A DNA stretch of 64,000 bases, taken from NCBI RefSeq assembly GCF_000383975.1, contig NZ_KB913018.1:62001-126000 (forward strand), read 5' to 3'. The stretch comes from Natronorubrum tibetense GA33 (GTDB lineage: Archaea; Halobacteriota; Halobacteria; Halobacteriales; Natrialbaceae). Below the pieces are notes generated by a model, which did not search any database, was not told where the DNA came from, and saw only the letters and a program-made list of their open reading frames with translations. Below are positions 1-8,506 of the stretch, piece by piece. The first letter of the stretch is position 1. Each line of letters starts with the position of its first letter. The translations under genes were made by a program, and so were the position numbers.

Positions 1-1
1 C

Positions 2-154
2 TCTGATGATCCTGTCGAAGATCACGAAGCGCTTCACGACCGGTGGGACGACCTTACAGAATGGCGGACGATTCGTCGAGACATTACGATCTTGAAACGA
101 GCTGTTCAACGCGCCGAGTCATCAAATAATGGTCGTATCCAGTCAAAGACGTGA
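2..154 (+). CDS. C-terminal end of a winged-helix regulator (DUF7342-like), cut by the window edge
   Basis: Only the last 50 codons are present. The tail is charged and helical (for example DDLTEWRTIRRDITILKRA) and resembles the C-terminal helix of haloarchaeal DUF7342-type winged-helix proteins. The stop TGA overlaps the GTG start of the next gene (GTGA), so the two are probably co-transcribed. Small regulator plus partner is a frequent haloarchaeal arrangement. The N-terminal DNA-binding part lies outside the window, so the family call rests on the tail alone. Confidence 0.5.
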   Translation, partial: SDDPVEDHEALHDRWDDLTEWRTIRRDITILKRAVQRAESSNNGRIQSKT

Positions 155-582
155 CGGGGCGAGACGAAACGCCAAGCGGTCCTCTTGATGTTCCGACGCT
201 CGAAGTACTCGCACAGCGTGCAGCAACGCATCCGCTTGTTTCAACTTGGGGGTTCCGACCTGATGCAATTTCTCCGCGTGTTCTTGAGCTACAATTAGAC
301 AAAACACAGTATCCCTCGGTAGTACATGAGGTTCGGATCGACATCCGGTGGTTTGTCGGAGGCGACTACACAGTCCACTATCTCGAGATCTCTGAAGACG
401 AGACCTGGCAATGCCGATGGGATCGACATCCTAAACCAGAGGCACCCCGGGAACACTATCATCCGCCACCAGATGCATCCGCAAATGTAGAGCCGTCCTC
501 ACTCGAGTCTGACCATCACTTGGATGTCCTCTTTGCCGTACTAGAGTGGATCGAAGATCGAGTCCAGACGTTACACGTCTAG
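151..582 (+). CDS. Conserved haloarchaeal protein, possible TumE-like toxin partner
   Basis: A 143-residue soluble protein with no signal peptide or membrane segment. It starts at a GTG that overlaps the stop of the preceding regulator gene, and no better start is visible. The core looks like a small alpha/beta domain (LELQLDKTQYP, RIDIRWFVGGDYTVHYLE), followed by a polar Pro/His-rich stretch and a C-terminal helix. From memory of haloarchaeal genomes, such proteins often follow a DUF7342-type regulator and are sometimes annotated as TumE-like toxins. The tight pairing with a putative DNA-binding protein fits a toxin-antitoxin-like unit, but no catalytic motif can be pointed to. Function is therefore inferred from context. 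Confidence 0.6.
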   Translation: MTGRDETPSGPLDVPTLEVLAQRAATHPLVSTWGFRPDAISPRVLELQLDKTQYPSVVHEVRIDIRWFVGGDYTVHYLEISEDETWQCRWDRHPKPEAPREHYHPPPDASANVEPSSLESDHHLDVLFAVLEWIEDRVQTLHV

Positions 583-769
583 CCTGGATATATTTTCACA
601 GCTAATCCGCCACATCGGATGAACGTATTATACCAATGGTGAATCTCCTCAGGGTCAGGCCCCATAGCGGTTCACAGTGTTCAACTTATAAAGAAATACC
701 ATTTATCACTACTTACAGCAGAATACGGGATAGATAACAAATACCACGACTGATGGAGTCTTCAGTGAG

Positions 770-1042
770 ATGAACGACCTCACAGGATTCCAGCGAGACC
801 TACTGTACGTGATTGCAGGAGCAGACCAACCGTCTGGTCAAGAAGTCAAAGAGGAAGTCGAGATGTACTACAGTAGTGAGATCAATCATGGACGGCTGTA
901 TCCGAATCTCGACACGCTCGTCAATAAAGAACTGGTCGAGAAAGGGGCTATTGATAGACGAACGAACTACTACGCAATTGCCGAGGATGGGGAAGAAGCA
1001 ATCAAGGAACGACGTGAGTGGGTGGAGCAATACGTCGATTAG
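770..1042 (+). CDS. PadR-family transcriptional regulator
   Basis: A 90-residue winged-helix protein. The N-terminal helix (LTGFQRDLLYVIAGADQPSG), a recognition region ending in INHGRLYPNLDTLV and a beta-wing (KGAIDRRTNYYAI) are the PadR hallmarks; RLYPNLDTLV matches the usual G-x-x-Y-P-x-L-x-x-L helix. It is the short haloarchaeal form without the long C-terminal dimerisation domain. It likely acts as a dimeric repressor, possibly autoregulated. The stop codon overlaps by four bases the end of a decayed gene on the opposite strand. No target is evident from the neighbours. Confidence 0.85.
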   Translation: MNDLTGFQRDLLYVIAGADQPSGQEVKEEVEMYYSSEINHGRLYPNLDTLVNKELVEKGAIDRRTNYYAIAEDGEEAIKERREWVEQYVD

Positions 1043-1248
1043 CTGATCGTGATCTCGTAGTAGTCCGTGTACTTCACGAGGTCACACTCTCGAAGCCCAG
1101 CTGCAATTGAACAATCGACAGGAAGGTCATTAGACTCCGTGAGTACGGGGATTTTTTCTTTTGTACCCTCGCTGAGTTCGTCGTAGTGGCATACTCAAGA
1201 GTCAGTAGGAATGTCTTCTACTGGCTCGAGTGTGATTTCTGGTGACAT
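1039..1248 (-). pseudogene. Small haloarchaeal protein gene with an in-frame TGA
   Basis: Read on the minus strand from ATG at 1248, the frame runs MSPEITLEPVEDIPTDS, then a TGA at 1195-1197, and continues in the same frame for 51 codons (for example VCHYDELSEG, CDLVKYTDYYEITIS) to a TAA at 1039-1041. The second half resembles small haloarchaeal proteins that carry a VKYTDYY-type motif. There is no in-frame start after the TGA before the motif, so the gene is probably dead. The gene ends tail-to-tail against the PadR gene with a four-base overlap. Family assignment is from memory and uncertain; the reading frame and internal stop are seen directly. Confidence 0.55.
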
Positions 1249-1502
1249 GGTTGCCCATACCAACCATGACATCTTCAGTATTTCTGTGGGTGCAATCTAT
1301 GTGTGTCCATTAGAGAGAGATACACGGAGGTTTGATTAGACCTATGTCCAGAAATAGAGTGGTGGGCCTTCGAACAGCAATGGAAAATTAGATAGAACAT
1401 ATGGTGTGGCACCCGAACTCTAAGTGAATTACACTCACATCCAATTACTGTCGGTTACAAAATTTCGAAAAGTATTACTAAGATGCCGTGGCCTACGATA
1501 CC

Positions 1503-1751
1503 ATGACTCGGTGTCTCCTGGGTGAGAACACTACACTAAGCGAACAAATCATAGACCGCATAGCAACTCTCGAAAATACCGACCCACTTGAGCTTCCACC
1601 ATTGTTTGACGCCATCGATCCGGATGCACTCGAGGCGCTCTTCGCTGATCACCGAATCGGAACAGTTGAATTTCCATACGCTGGATACACTGTGACTGTC
1701 GAAATTGGAGATGAGTCCACAATCACGATTACGACTGCTCGCGGAGCATAA
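1503..1751 (+). CDS. HalOD1 output-domain protein
   Basis: An 82-residue protein consisting of one HalOD1 domain, a small haloarchaeal output module seen alone or attached to signalling proteins. The diagnostic core is visible: ENTDPLELPPLFDAIDPDAL (the x-LPPL-x-x-x-IDPDAL signature), then a beta-rich end (GTVEFPYAGYTVTVE). The ATG at 1503 is preferred over an in-frame GTG 15 bases upstream because an AT-rich element (AAGTATTACTAAG) lies about 25-30 bases before it, as expected for leaderless transcripts. Its 3' end overlaps a decayed gene on the other strand. What it regulates is unknown. Confidence 0.8.
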   Translation: MTRCLLGENTTLSEQIIDRIATLENTDPLELPPLFDAIDPDALEALFADHRIGTVEFPYAGYTVTVEIGDESTITITTARGA

Positions 1752-1926
1752 CGAGATGCGGGTGGAGATCCTCGAATTGAGGGCCTCTTATGATTCTCTT
1801 GCTTTCTTGGTCCCACTCGATGAACCCAGCATTAGCTAAGTGTGGGAGATGGACATGATGGAGTTCGACGATGGCATCCTGTTCTTGGCGCTCCAACTCC
1901 GACTGTATTGTGTAAGTCGCGTCGTT
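1729..1926 (-). pseudogene. DUF7344 regulator fragment truncated by an element end
   Basis: The minus-strand frame encodes about 64 residues ending in a TAA at 1729. It contains VELHHVHLPHLANAGFIEWD, the C-terminal signature of haloarchaeal DUF7344 winged-helix proteins (HHVHLPxLxxAGxxxxD). The N-terminal half of the domain is absent. The homology stops at about 1926, exactly where TnpB-element 3'-end sequence begins. The open frame continues upstream through that element, but those residues are composition artefacts, not protein. The likely history is insertion followed by deletion. Confidence 0.65.
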
Positions 1927-1930
1927 GAAG

Positions 1931-2156
1931 CAGGAAGCCCCTGCCTCAAGGAGCCGCCAAAGACGGCGAGTAGACAGGGGTAGTTCACAGGGGGCGTCTG
2001 CTCTCCCTATAGACAACGCCCCCCAATGTGCTGAATGTGTTTCTATAGGCGGAACAAGCCGAGTGCGTCGGGGCTTGATCCCCAAGGCAGTTCACTATTT
2101 TCACCCTATCTTTTTCAAGGGGAGATCCCGCCGTTCACAGCGGGGAGGATGTCACA
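1931..2156 (+). mobile_element. Remnant 3' part of an IS1341/TnpB element (orphan omega-RNA-like region)
   Basis: The region begins with a foldable core: AGCCCCTGCCTCAAGGAG, an inner stem GCCG/CGGC and a closing CAGGGG that pairs with CCCCTG, followed by TAGTTCAC. A near-equal copy of this core lies at 16069-16128. At the right end a hairpin (CCCGC 2127-2131 with GCGGG 2140-2144) is followed by GGATGTCA, the right-end signature repeated many times in this window. No tnpB reading frame is present. In intact elements this region specifies the guide RNA scaffold that overlaps the tnpB 3' end. The sequence next to the right end is the glmU promoter region. Confidence 0.6.
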
Positions 2157-2212
2157 TCAAGCAGGTATAGTTTCTCCGAAAGAATAACCTATATCTATTA
2201 CTGTTACCCACT

Positions 2213-3388
2213 ATGGATATCAGTTCTGCAATAGTTCTTGCAGCTGGCGAAGGTCAGCGGCTTCGACCACTGACAACAAACCGGCCAAAGCCAATGCTTT
2301 CTGCCGGCCCAAAACCGATTCTCGAGCACGTTTTCGACGAGTTAATTGATGCAGGCGTAACCGACATCACTGTCGTTGTTGGTTACCAACGAAATCGGGT
2401 TCAATCTCATTTCGGGCCTACCTATCGTAATGTTCCACTCACATATGTGATTCAGGACAAACAGCTCGGTAGCGGGCACGCGCTGCTCATGGCTGAATCC
2501 GAAATTGACGAGCCAACGCTCGTGGTCTACGGCGACCAGCTTATTGACAAGCAAATCATTCGTGATGTCGCTACGCACCACGATTCAGCAAGCGCAACGC
2601 TTGGACTCGTTCAACAGTCGGACGTCACAAAGTACGGCGGCGTTTTGCGGACCGACGATGGCTACGTCACTGAAATTATTGAGAAGCCACATGACGACCG
2701 AAATTACCACCTCAATGCAGGTGTCTACGTGTTTGAGCCGAAGATTGTCGATGCTATCCGAACGACTGATTCACAGGCAGGAGAGCACTCACTTGTTGAT
2801 GGCCTCGCAACTCTCATTGAGGAGGGGGCGACTGTCCAAAGCGTTGTCTCTGATGGTGTCTGGGTCGATGCAACGTACCCGTGGGACCTCCTCGAGATAG
2901 CGGACGATCTTTTCGAGAGCCGCAATGAAGTTGAGAGCCAGATCGCACCCAGCGCATCAGTACATGATGATGCGACGATTATCGAACCGGTCGTCGTTGA
3001 GCCAGACTGCGTCATCGGACCAGGCGCCGTTGTGGGACCGAATGTTTGCCTTGGTGAGAACGTTACAGTCGAGGCGAACGCAGCGGTCAGACATTCCGTC
3101 ATCGATGCCGATACTCGTATCGGGACAAACGCAACGTTGATAGATTGTGTAACTGGCCGGGGCGTACACGTCGGCCCAGCATCAACCGTTGTTGGCGGTC
3201 CCGGAGATGTTGAAGTCGGCAATCGAGTCCACCGAAACGAACAGCTTGGAGCTGTACTCGCCGATCGAGTTCATGACGAAGGTGGCGTCACTTACGCTCC
3301 AGGAACGATCGTCGGTGCTGATGCGATTATTCACGCTGGCTCGACTGTCGATGGGACAATTGAAAACGATATAGAGGTGCGTGCCTAA
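2213..3388 (+). CDS. glmU: GlmU-type bifunctional sugar-1-phosphate nucleotidylyltransferase/acetyltransferase
   Basis: A 391-residue cytosolic enzyme. Residues 1-230 form a nucleotidyltransferase domain with the loop LAAGEGQRLRPLTTNRPKPM (G-x-G-x-R-L-x-P-x-T-x-x-x-PKPM). Residues 245-391 form a left-handed beta-helix built from hexapeptide repeats (for example VVEPDCVIGPGAVVG). This architecture makes GlcN-1-P into UDP-GlcNAc by acetylation and uridylylation. Its stop TAA shares one base with the ATG of glmS, so the two are translationally coupled, and GlmS supplies the upstream GlcN-6-P. UDP-GlcNAc feeds surface glycan and protein glycosylation. A TATA-like CTATATCTA about 25-30 bases before the ATG suggests a leaderless transcript. 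Exact substrate preference (Glc versus GlcN) cannot be read from the sequence. Confidence 0.9.
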   Translation: MDISSAIVLAAGEGQRLRPLTTNRPKPMLSAGPKPILEHVFDELIDAGVTDITVVVGYQRNRVQSHFGPTYRNVPLTYVIQDKQLGSGHALLMAESEIDEPTLVVYGDQLIDKQIIRDVATHHDSASATLGLVQQSDVTKYGGVLRTDDGYVTEIIEKPHDDRNYHLNAGVYVFEPKIVDAIRTTDSQAGEHSLVDGLATLIEEGATVQSVVSDGVWVDATYPWDLLEIADDLFESRNEVESQIAPSASVHDDATIIEPVVVEPDCVIGPGAVVGPNVCLGENVTVEANAAVRHSVIDADTRIGTNATLIDCVTGRGVHVGPASTVVGGPGDVEVGNRVHRNEQLGAVLADRVHDEGGVTYAPGTIVGADAIIHAGSTVDGTIENDIEVRA

Positions 3389-5190
3389 TGTGTGGCATCA
3401 TCGGTTACGTCGGGACCGAACGCGGTGACGATGCCCTCGAGGTCTTGCTTGGTGGGCTGTCACAGCTCGAATACCGTGGGTATGATTCGGCAGGTGTTGC
3501 ATTGGCAGATGGAGGAATCGATGTCCACAAACGTGAGGGTGAACTTTCGGCACTGAAATCTGCCCTTCCGATGGATCGATTCGGCGGTGAAACACTCGGG
3601 ATCGGCCATACTCGCTGGAGTACCCATGGACCACCTTCTGACGTTAATTCACATCCACATACAGATACGGACGGACAGGTTGCTGTCGTCCATAACGGCA
3701 TCATCGAGAACTATCAACAGCTGCGTGACGATCTAACGGATGCTGGAATCGAGTTCCAGAGTGACACCGACACAGAGGTTGTTCCGCATCTGATCGCCCA
3801 GTATCGCGACGAAGGGCTCGACCATGAGGCTGCGTTCCGTGCGGCGATCGATCGACTCGAGGGAAGTTACGCGATCGCTGCCGTCTTCGATGGAAGAGAG
3901 GCAGTGTATGCAGTGCGCAATGAGTCGCCGCTCGTCCTCGGCGTTGCCGATAATGGATACTATCTTGGGAGTGATGTCCCGGCGTTCATCGAGTACACTG
4001 ATCAGGTAATCTATCTCGAGGACGGTCAGTTTGCCAGACTCACGCCAACCGAACTCGTTGTCACTGATGAGAACGGTGACAAAATCGACACGTCGATCAA
4101 GACGATCAACTGGGATCCAGAAGATGCGGGGAAAAGCGGGTACGACCACTACATGCTCAAAGAGATCAACGAACAACCCACAGCACTTCGAGAGTGCTTC
4201 CGTGGCCGACTTGATGAACTCACTGGGCGCGTCAAACTCTCCGAACTCGGAAATCTCGAGCCAAATGGAATCGTTACGTTTGTCGCGTGTGGAACGTCGT
4301 ATCACGCTGCGATGGTGGGTACGCGGCTACTCCAGGAGCGTGGCATCCCTGCACAGGCGTTTCTGGCGAGCGAGTTCAATTTGGATACAGTTCCAATTAA
4401 TCCGGAGTCGGTCGTCGTCGGCGTTACCCAGAGCGGCGAGACAGCCGATACAATGCGTGCCCTTCGAGAGGCAAACAGCGTCGGTGCAACAACGGTTGCC
4501 GTAACAAACGTCGTTGGGAGCTCTGCAGCTCGTGAGACGGATGAAGTCCTGTATATCCGTGCTGGCCCCGAGATCAGCGTCGCTGCAACGAAAACCTTCG
4601 CAAGCCAGCAGGCTGCGTTGACGATGCTTGCGACAGTGTTGAGCGGCCAGCGCTCCCGCGAACTGGTCCAGGAGCTCCGTGCAGTTCCCGATCAGATCCA
4701 GTCGGTGTTGGATACCTCCTCAGCACGAGAGATAGCTGAGACGTACCACGGCTCGGATGCCTACTTTTTCATCGGTCGTGGCTATCACTACCCTGTTGCA
4801 CTCGAGGGCGCTTTGAAAATGAAAGAGATCACCTATACACACGCGGAAGGCTTTGCCGCCGGTGAACTCAAACACGGGCCGCTCGCGTTGGTGTCTGCAG
4901 ACACTCCTGTCTTTGCGATCGTTACCGGCGACGGACGACTCGCTGAGAAGACGATCGGCAATATCAAAGAGGTCGAAGCTCGTGGGACGCCCGTCGTCGC
5001 CGTAACCGATGGTCAGTCAAACGTTGAACGGTACGCTGATCACGTCCTCGAGGTGCCGGCATCGTCGTCTGTCACCAGTTCAATCGTCGCGAACGTACAA
5101 TTGCAACTGGTGGCCTACTGGACTGCAAATCAACTTGGACGGTCGATAGACAAGCCACGCAATCTGGCGAAAAGCGTTACCGTGGAGTGA
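3388..5190 (+). CDS. glmS: Glutamine--fructose-6-phosphate transaminase (isomerizing)
   Basis: A 600-residue enzyme of full family length that converts fructose-6-phosphate and glutamine to glucosamine-6-phosphate, the entry step of amino-sugar synthesis. The N-terminal MCGIIGYVG carries the Cys nucleophile exposed after Met removal, and the GATase type II domain spans about residues 1-220. Two SIS sugar-isomerase domains follow: the first has VACGTSYHAAMVG and VTQSGETADTMRALREA, the second GRGYHYPVALEGALKMKE. The C-terminal DKPRNLAKSVTVE is the conserved active-site tail. It is the second gene of the glmU-glmS operon. A geneless stretch of 780 bases follows, holding an inverted repeat, a hairpin and an RNA-like element. 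Confidence 0.96.
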   Translation: MCGIIGYVGTERGDDALEVLLGGLSQLEYRGYDSAGVALADGGIDVHKREGELSALKSALPMDRFGGETLGIGHTRWSTHGPPSDVNSHPHTDTDGQVAVVHNGIIENYQQLRDDLTDAGIEFQSDTDTEVVPHLIAQYRDEGLDHEAAFRAAIDRLEGSYAIAAVFDGREAVYAVRNESPLVLGVADNGYYLGSDVPAFIEYTDQVIYLEDGQFARLTPTELVVTDENGDKIDTSIKTINWDPEDAGKSGYDHYMLKEINEQPTALRECFRGRLDELTGRVKLSELGNLEPNGIVTFVACGTSYHAAMVGTRLLQERGIPAQAFLASEFNLDTVPINPESVVVGVTQSGETADTMRALREANSVGATTVAVTNVVGSSAARETDEVLYIRAGPEISVAATKTFASQQAALTMLATVLSGQRSRELVQELRAVPDQIQSVLDTSSAREIAETYHGSDAYFFIGRGYHYPVALEGALKMKEITYTHAEGFAAGELKHGPLALVSADTPVFAIVTGDGRLAEKTIGNIKEVEARGTPVVAVTDGQSNVERYADHVLEVPASSSVTSSIVANVQLQLVAYWTANQLGRSIDKPRNLAKSVTVE

Positions 5191-5256
5191 ATTATCTTGT
5201 CGAAGTGATTGTTTGAATGGGTTTAAACTCAGAGCTCGTACCTGCCGGTACGCCCT

Positions 5257-5349
5257 ATAAAATGGGACGGAAGAATTGACGCTGGTGATCGTCAGTAACG
5301 ATTCGAGCGTGCGTGCACTCTGATCGTCCCCTGTTCCGTCCCATTTTAT
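5257..5349. repeat. 16-bp perfect inverted repeat enclosing 61 bases
   Basis: ATAAAATGGGACGGAA at 5257-5272 is exactly matched by its reverse complement at 5334-5349. The 61-base interior contains no reading frame and carries a direct repeat TGATCGTC. The size and perfect ends suit a small MITE-like element or a terminator-like foldback after glmS. No target-site duplication is obvious. No second copy was noticed in the window. Confidence 0.6.
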
Positions 5350-5469
5350 GATTCAGCGCCAACTTATTTACCACTGTTGGTTATACCTTTTGGAGAATAC
5401 TGATAACAATACAGACCTCACTACGTCCCCTATGATACTAACATTTACTCAGATATTTTCTATTTAGAA

Positions 5470-5492
5470 GACGTCGGAGGTGTGCCGACGTC
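5470..5492. other. Perfect 8-bp hairpin in the glmS downstream region
   Basis: GACGTCGG (5470-5477) and CCGACGTC (5485-5492) can pair across a seven-base loop. The site lies between the 16-bp inverted repeat and the RNA-like element in a stretch without genes. It has no T-run after it, so a terminator role is not supported. It could be a protein-binding palindrome. Confidence 0.4.
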
Positions 5493-5576
5493 GGAGCTCC
5501 CTATCCGCTAGTGATGTCTCATCGGATGGGCAGTCAAAGATCGAGTGTCGGCTGGTGTGGTCGACATGTGACTGAT

Positions 5577-5661
5577 CTTCAACTGGGCGGGTAGTTTACG
5601 AATGTCTATCGTCGGAGGGAAGCTGTCGGCAACGACAGTACTCCGTACCCGCCAACTGAAG
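5577..5661 (-). ncRNA. Candidate structured RNA, copy 1
   Basis: On the minus strand the segment folds as an outer stem (GGCGGGTA 5653-5646 with TACCCGCC 5593-5586, extended by CTTCA/TGAAG), a middle stem CGGAG/CTCCG and an apical stem CTGTCG-TTGC-CGACAG. The 3' strand holds a possible small hairpin ACGA/TCGT whose loop contains GACAT. A second element at 15891-15957 aligns over about 65 bases and keeps the same stems. The minus strand is favoured because copy 2 has a U-G wobble that would be a mismatch on the other strand. An AT-rich CTTAAAAG lies roughly 45-50 bases before the outer stem on this strand. The locus sits between the ends of glmS and the ABC operon. Identity with a known RNA class was not recognised. 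Confidence 0.5.
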
Positions 5662-5970
5662 CTTCTTATTTCCAATGGTTAAACTTATTGGCCGGGTGAC
5701 TTTTAAGCGATACTCGAAAGTTAGCGATCAGTTGAGGTTTCCGCAAAGCTAACTATTATATCGTGTCGAATGCTACCTGCTCACACAGAGGTGGTTCATA
5801 CGAAACAACATTTTCCGGTTGCAGTACTCACTGACAACCGATCATATCCAACCTAATCTTGTTAGAACCCACCACGAGATTAGTGATTTCTCAACCTTTC
5901 CACCCGTTTTGTATATCGGTTTTTGTACGAATTGTACTTAGGCCAGCACTTGTCCCTAAAACGATAGCTA

Positions 5971-7236
5971 TCAGCGGTTCGAACCCAAGTCCGACGTCGA
6001 CGGGAGACGCCAGCCAACGACCAGTGCTGCAATCGACCCAATCCCGATAGCAAGAATGCCACTACCAGCGATCACCATCGGAGAGATGATAACTAACCCG
6101 TCAAACCCAACAATGGATTCAACAATAGTATTCAAGAGATAGGCGAACGGCACCGTCAGTGTAACACCGAAGAGCCAGCCAGCTAGCCCTAAGAAGAACC
6201 CTTGAGCGATGACAACGCCAGCAATCGTTGGACGAGCAATTCCCAGCGCAGTAAGTGTCGCTAACTCGGCCCGATGGTGGTAGACAAAAAGGGCTAACAT
6301 ACTGACCGTCAACACTGTTCCCGTGATGAGCGCAACGCCGACGAGCAGTCCGGCACCCACGAGGACTGTTGCTTGCTCACCAACGACAGACTCGAGTTGC
6401 TCCTGATTCGTCCGTACCTCGTACTCGGGGTATTCCTCTTGAAGATTGGCTTGGACGGCTTCGGGATTCGCTTCATCCTCGAGCGTGATCGTGATCATCG
6501 ACGCTGGATCGGTGCCGGTTGAGCCGGTAATAGTCTGGAGTTCGCTCAATCTGACAGTGACTGTCGGCGTTCCGAGGAACTCAGAGAACGTAGAGGAGAT
6601 CCCGACGACGGTGAACTCGTTGTCGTCGGCAGCCGACGTCGTTCCCCCGAGGTGAACCGTATCGTTGATTGAGAGATCGTACGCGTCAGCGGTTCGTTCG
6701 TCGATGACGACTTCGTGCCCCATCTCCCCACCGAACGATCCGTTTGCATAGTGGTCATCGTTCCCGCTAAAGCCCCTCCCGTCTGAAATTGAAACGGCTC
6801 CTCCCGCGCCCCCACCTCCGGTGACGCCTGTCCCAATTATCGTGTCGTATGAAGTGCCGTTCTCGCTGATATAGACAGTCTGAAACGACATTGACACGGC
6901 ATTACTGACCTCCTCGTGGTCGTCTATCTGCGCGGCTACTTCGTGGGAGTCGTGAAGCGTATTTTCGAAGCCACCACCACCTGCCGGCGTCAGTCCAACG
7001 GGACCGCCTGTCACCCAGAGATCACGGTCAGCCGAATCGAATTGCTGTTCGCCAACCTCCATGACGCCGAGACCGCCACCAGCGAGCAACGTCATCGCGA
7101 GAACTGCAACAGCGATACCGACAATGGCCACAGCTGTACGGGTTCGATCGTGACGGAGTTGGGTTACCGCGAGCCCACCAGTCGCCCACAGCTTCCGTAG
7201 CAGCCGGATAAACGCATTACTCACGGATTCGCTCAC
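5971..7236 (-). CDS. ABC transporter permease, MacB/FtsX type (second permease)
   Basis: About 421 residues with the MacB/FtsX layout: a cytoplasmic N-terminus, one membrane segment (TAVAIVGIAVAVLAMTLLAGG), a large external domain of about 230 residues rich in Gly/Asp/Thr, then three membrane segments near the C-terminus (VGVALITGTVLTVSMLALFV, GVVIAQGFFLGLAGWLFG, GSGILAIGIGSIAALVVGW). It overlaps the preceding permease gene by 20 bases. GTG at 7236 directly abuts a GGAGG, so the in-frame GTG at 7224, about 11 bases after it, may be the true start. This family couples ATP hydrolysis to work outside the membrane (export or lipoprotein release) rather than to uptake. It is the last gene of the apparent four-gene operon. 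Confidence 0.88.
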   Translation of the reverse strand: MSESVSNAFIRLLRKLWATGGLAVTQLRHDRTRTAVAIVGIAVAVLAMTLLAGGGLGVMEVGEQQFDSADRDLWVTGGPVGLTPAGGGGFENTLHDSHEVAAQIDDHEEVSNAVSMSFQTVYISENGTSYDTIIGTGVTGGGGAGGAVSISDGRGFSGNDDHYANGSFGGEMGHEVVIDERTADAYDLSINDTVHLGGTTSAADDNEFTVVGISSTFSEFLGTPTVTVRLSELQTITGSTGTDPASMITITLEDEANPEAVQANLQEEYPEYEVRTNQEQLESVVGEQATVLVGAGLLVGVALITGTVLTVSMLALFVYHHRAELATLTALGIARPTIAGVVIAQGFFLGLAGWLFGVTLTVPFAYLLNTIVESIVGFDGLVIISPMVIAGSGILAIGIGSIAALVVGWRLPSTSDLGSNR

Positions 7237-8506
7237 CTCCGATATCGAGCCGCCAGAGTGCAAATCCAAGGAAGGGTATCGTGATGAGGCCGATCACCAA
7301 CGCGACGGCGAACCCATACACGAGGAATACCGGATGCCCAACTGCTACTGCACCAACTGACGAGATCTGTTCAGCCGCGAAATTGAGCAGCCGAATACCG
7401 AGAAGTCCGATGACTCCGCCAAGGAGCCCCCCGATGATCGTTACGATGATGGTCTGAAGCGCATACATCGTTAGTTGAGACCGAAGTCCGATCCCCATCG
7501 CATGCAGTGATGCCAACTGCGAACGGTTCCCGATCAGTTCGAAAACCATCGTCGTTCCGATAAACAGCGTCCCCACGAAAATCGAGACGAGTATTGCCGT
7601 CAGGCTCAACGCCAGTGCGAGGTCGGAGTCGAGCACCTGCTGCGTAGTCATTTCAGAACTCGAGTACACTTCTGCCTCGTCATAGAGTCCCTCAAAATCG
7701 TCTGCGGCCGATGGAGAACTCGTTTGGACGAGGAACTGATCCGCTTGATCGTGTTCAGCTGCCCCGGTAAGTGTCTGCAGTTCGCTCAGTTGCATTACCG
7801 CGATCGGTGTCGTACCAAGGACACTCCCCGCGTCTCCCTCGTCGACATCGATAGTGGTGAACGACTGCGCCCCCCCACCACCGGATACCGACACGTCGGA
7901 TCCCTCTTCGGCCTCGAGCAATGTCGCAGCGCCATTCGATAGAACGACTTCGTCGGTTGCTGTCCCATTGTAGCTCCCGTTTTCGTAGTAGGGGTCGCCA
8001 GGCGTCATCGCTGCAGTCGACAGTCCCATTACTGACTCGCTAGCTGAATCCGGAATAACACCGAGGGCTACGACATACTCAGAAGCACCCGAGTCGGATT
8101 CTATCTGCACCACTTGCATCAACAGTGGCGTTGAGGACTCAACGTGTTCGTACTCGAGCAGTCGGTCGTTCGCGGTATGGACGCTCCCGAACTGTGGGTC
8201 CCCTGCTGCTACAAGCGCCGAACTGTCGCTCTCCGATTCTGGAACGATCCAGTACTCGCTGTCGCTGCCAGCGCCAGTCATAGGCGACGCAATGCCGACG
8301 GCAAGACCGGTCACACTCACCAACAACGCGATTGCCATTGCGACACCGATGACGCTCATCCATGTTCGCTTTGGCGCCGTCTCAAGGCCTTGTGAACGGA
8401 CCCATTTCCATGCAAGGCCGATTCGTCCACGCCACCGACGAAGCCGTCTGACTGTCCCCGTTACATTTGTTGGCGACGTTGTGTCGCTGGGATCGTTCGG
8501 CGCCAT
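7217..8506 (-). CDS. ABC transporter permease, MacB/FtsX type (first permease)
   Basis: A 429-residue paralogue of the next permease with the same one-plus-three membrane layout: MSVIGVAMAIALLVSVTGLA near residue 50, an external domain to about residue 290, then LALALSLTAILVSIFVGTLF, a central segment around residues 335-365 and a C-terminal one ending FLGFALWRLDIGG. The conserved coupling-region pattern LASLHAMGIGLRSQL precedes the third segment, as in FtsX-domain permeases. Its ATG overlaps the ATPase stop by one base (TAATG), indicating coupled translation. The two non-identical permeases suggest a heterodimeric membrane part served by a single ATPase. Confidence 0.9.
   Translation of the reverse strand: MAPNDPSDTTSPTNVTGTVRRLRRWRGRIGLAWKWVRSQGLETAPKRTWMSVIGVAMAIALLVSVTGLAVGIASPMTGAGSDSEYWIVPESESDSSALVAAGDPQFGSVHTANDRLLEYEHVESSTPLLMQVVQIESDSGASEYVVALGVIPDSASESVMGLSTAAMTPGDPYYENGSYNGTATDEVVLSNGAATLLEAEEGSDVSVSGGGGAQSFTTIDVDEGDAGSVLGTTPIAVMQLSELQTLTGAAEHDQADQFLVQTSSPSAADDFEGLYDEAEVYSSSEMTTQQVLDSDLALALSLTAILVSIFVGTLFIGTTMVFELIGNRSQLASLHAMGIGLRSQLTMYALQTIIVTIIGGLLGGVIGLLGIRLLNFAAEQISSVGAVAVGHPVFLVYGFAVALVIGLITIPFLGFALWRLDIGGERIRE

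Noticed and set aside
1927-2085. N-terminal extension of the DUF7344 fragment across element sequence
   Set aside because: The residues come from the TnpB-element core and do not resemble the missing half of DUF7344.
5577-5661. Reading the RNA-like element on the plus strand because its loop would be a GCAA (GNRA) tetraloop
   Set aside because: On that strand the second copy would have a C-A mismatch in the apical stem, whereas the opposite sense gives an allowed U-G pair. The plus strand is therefore disfavoured, though not excluded.
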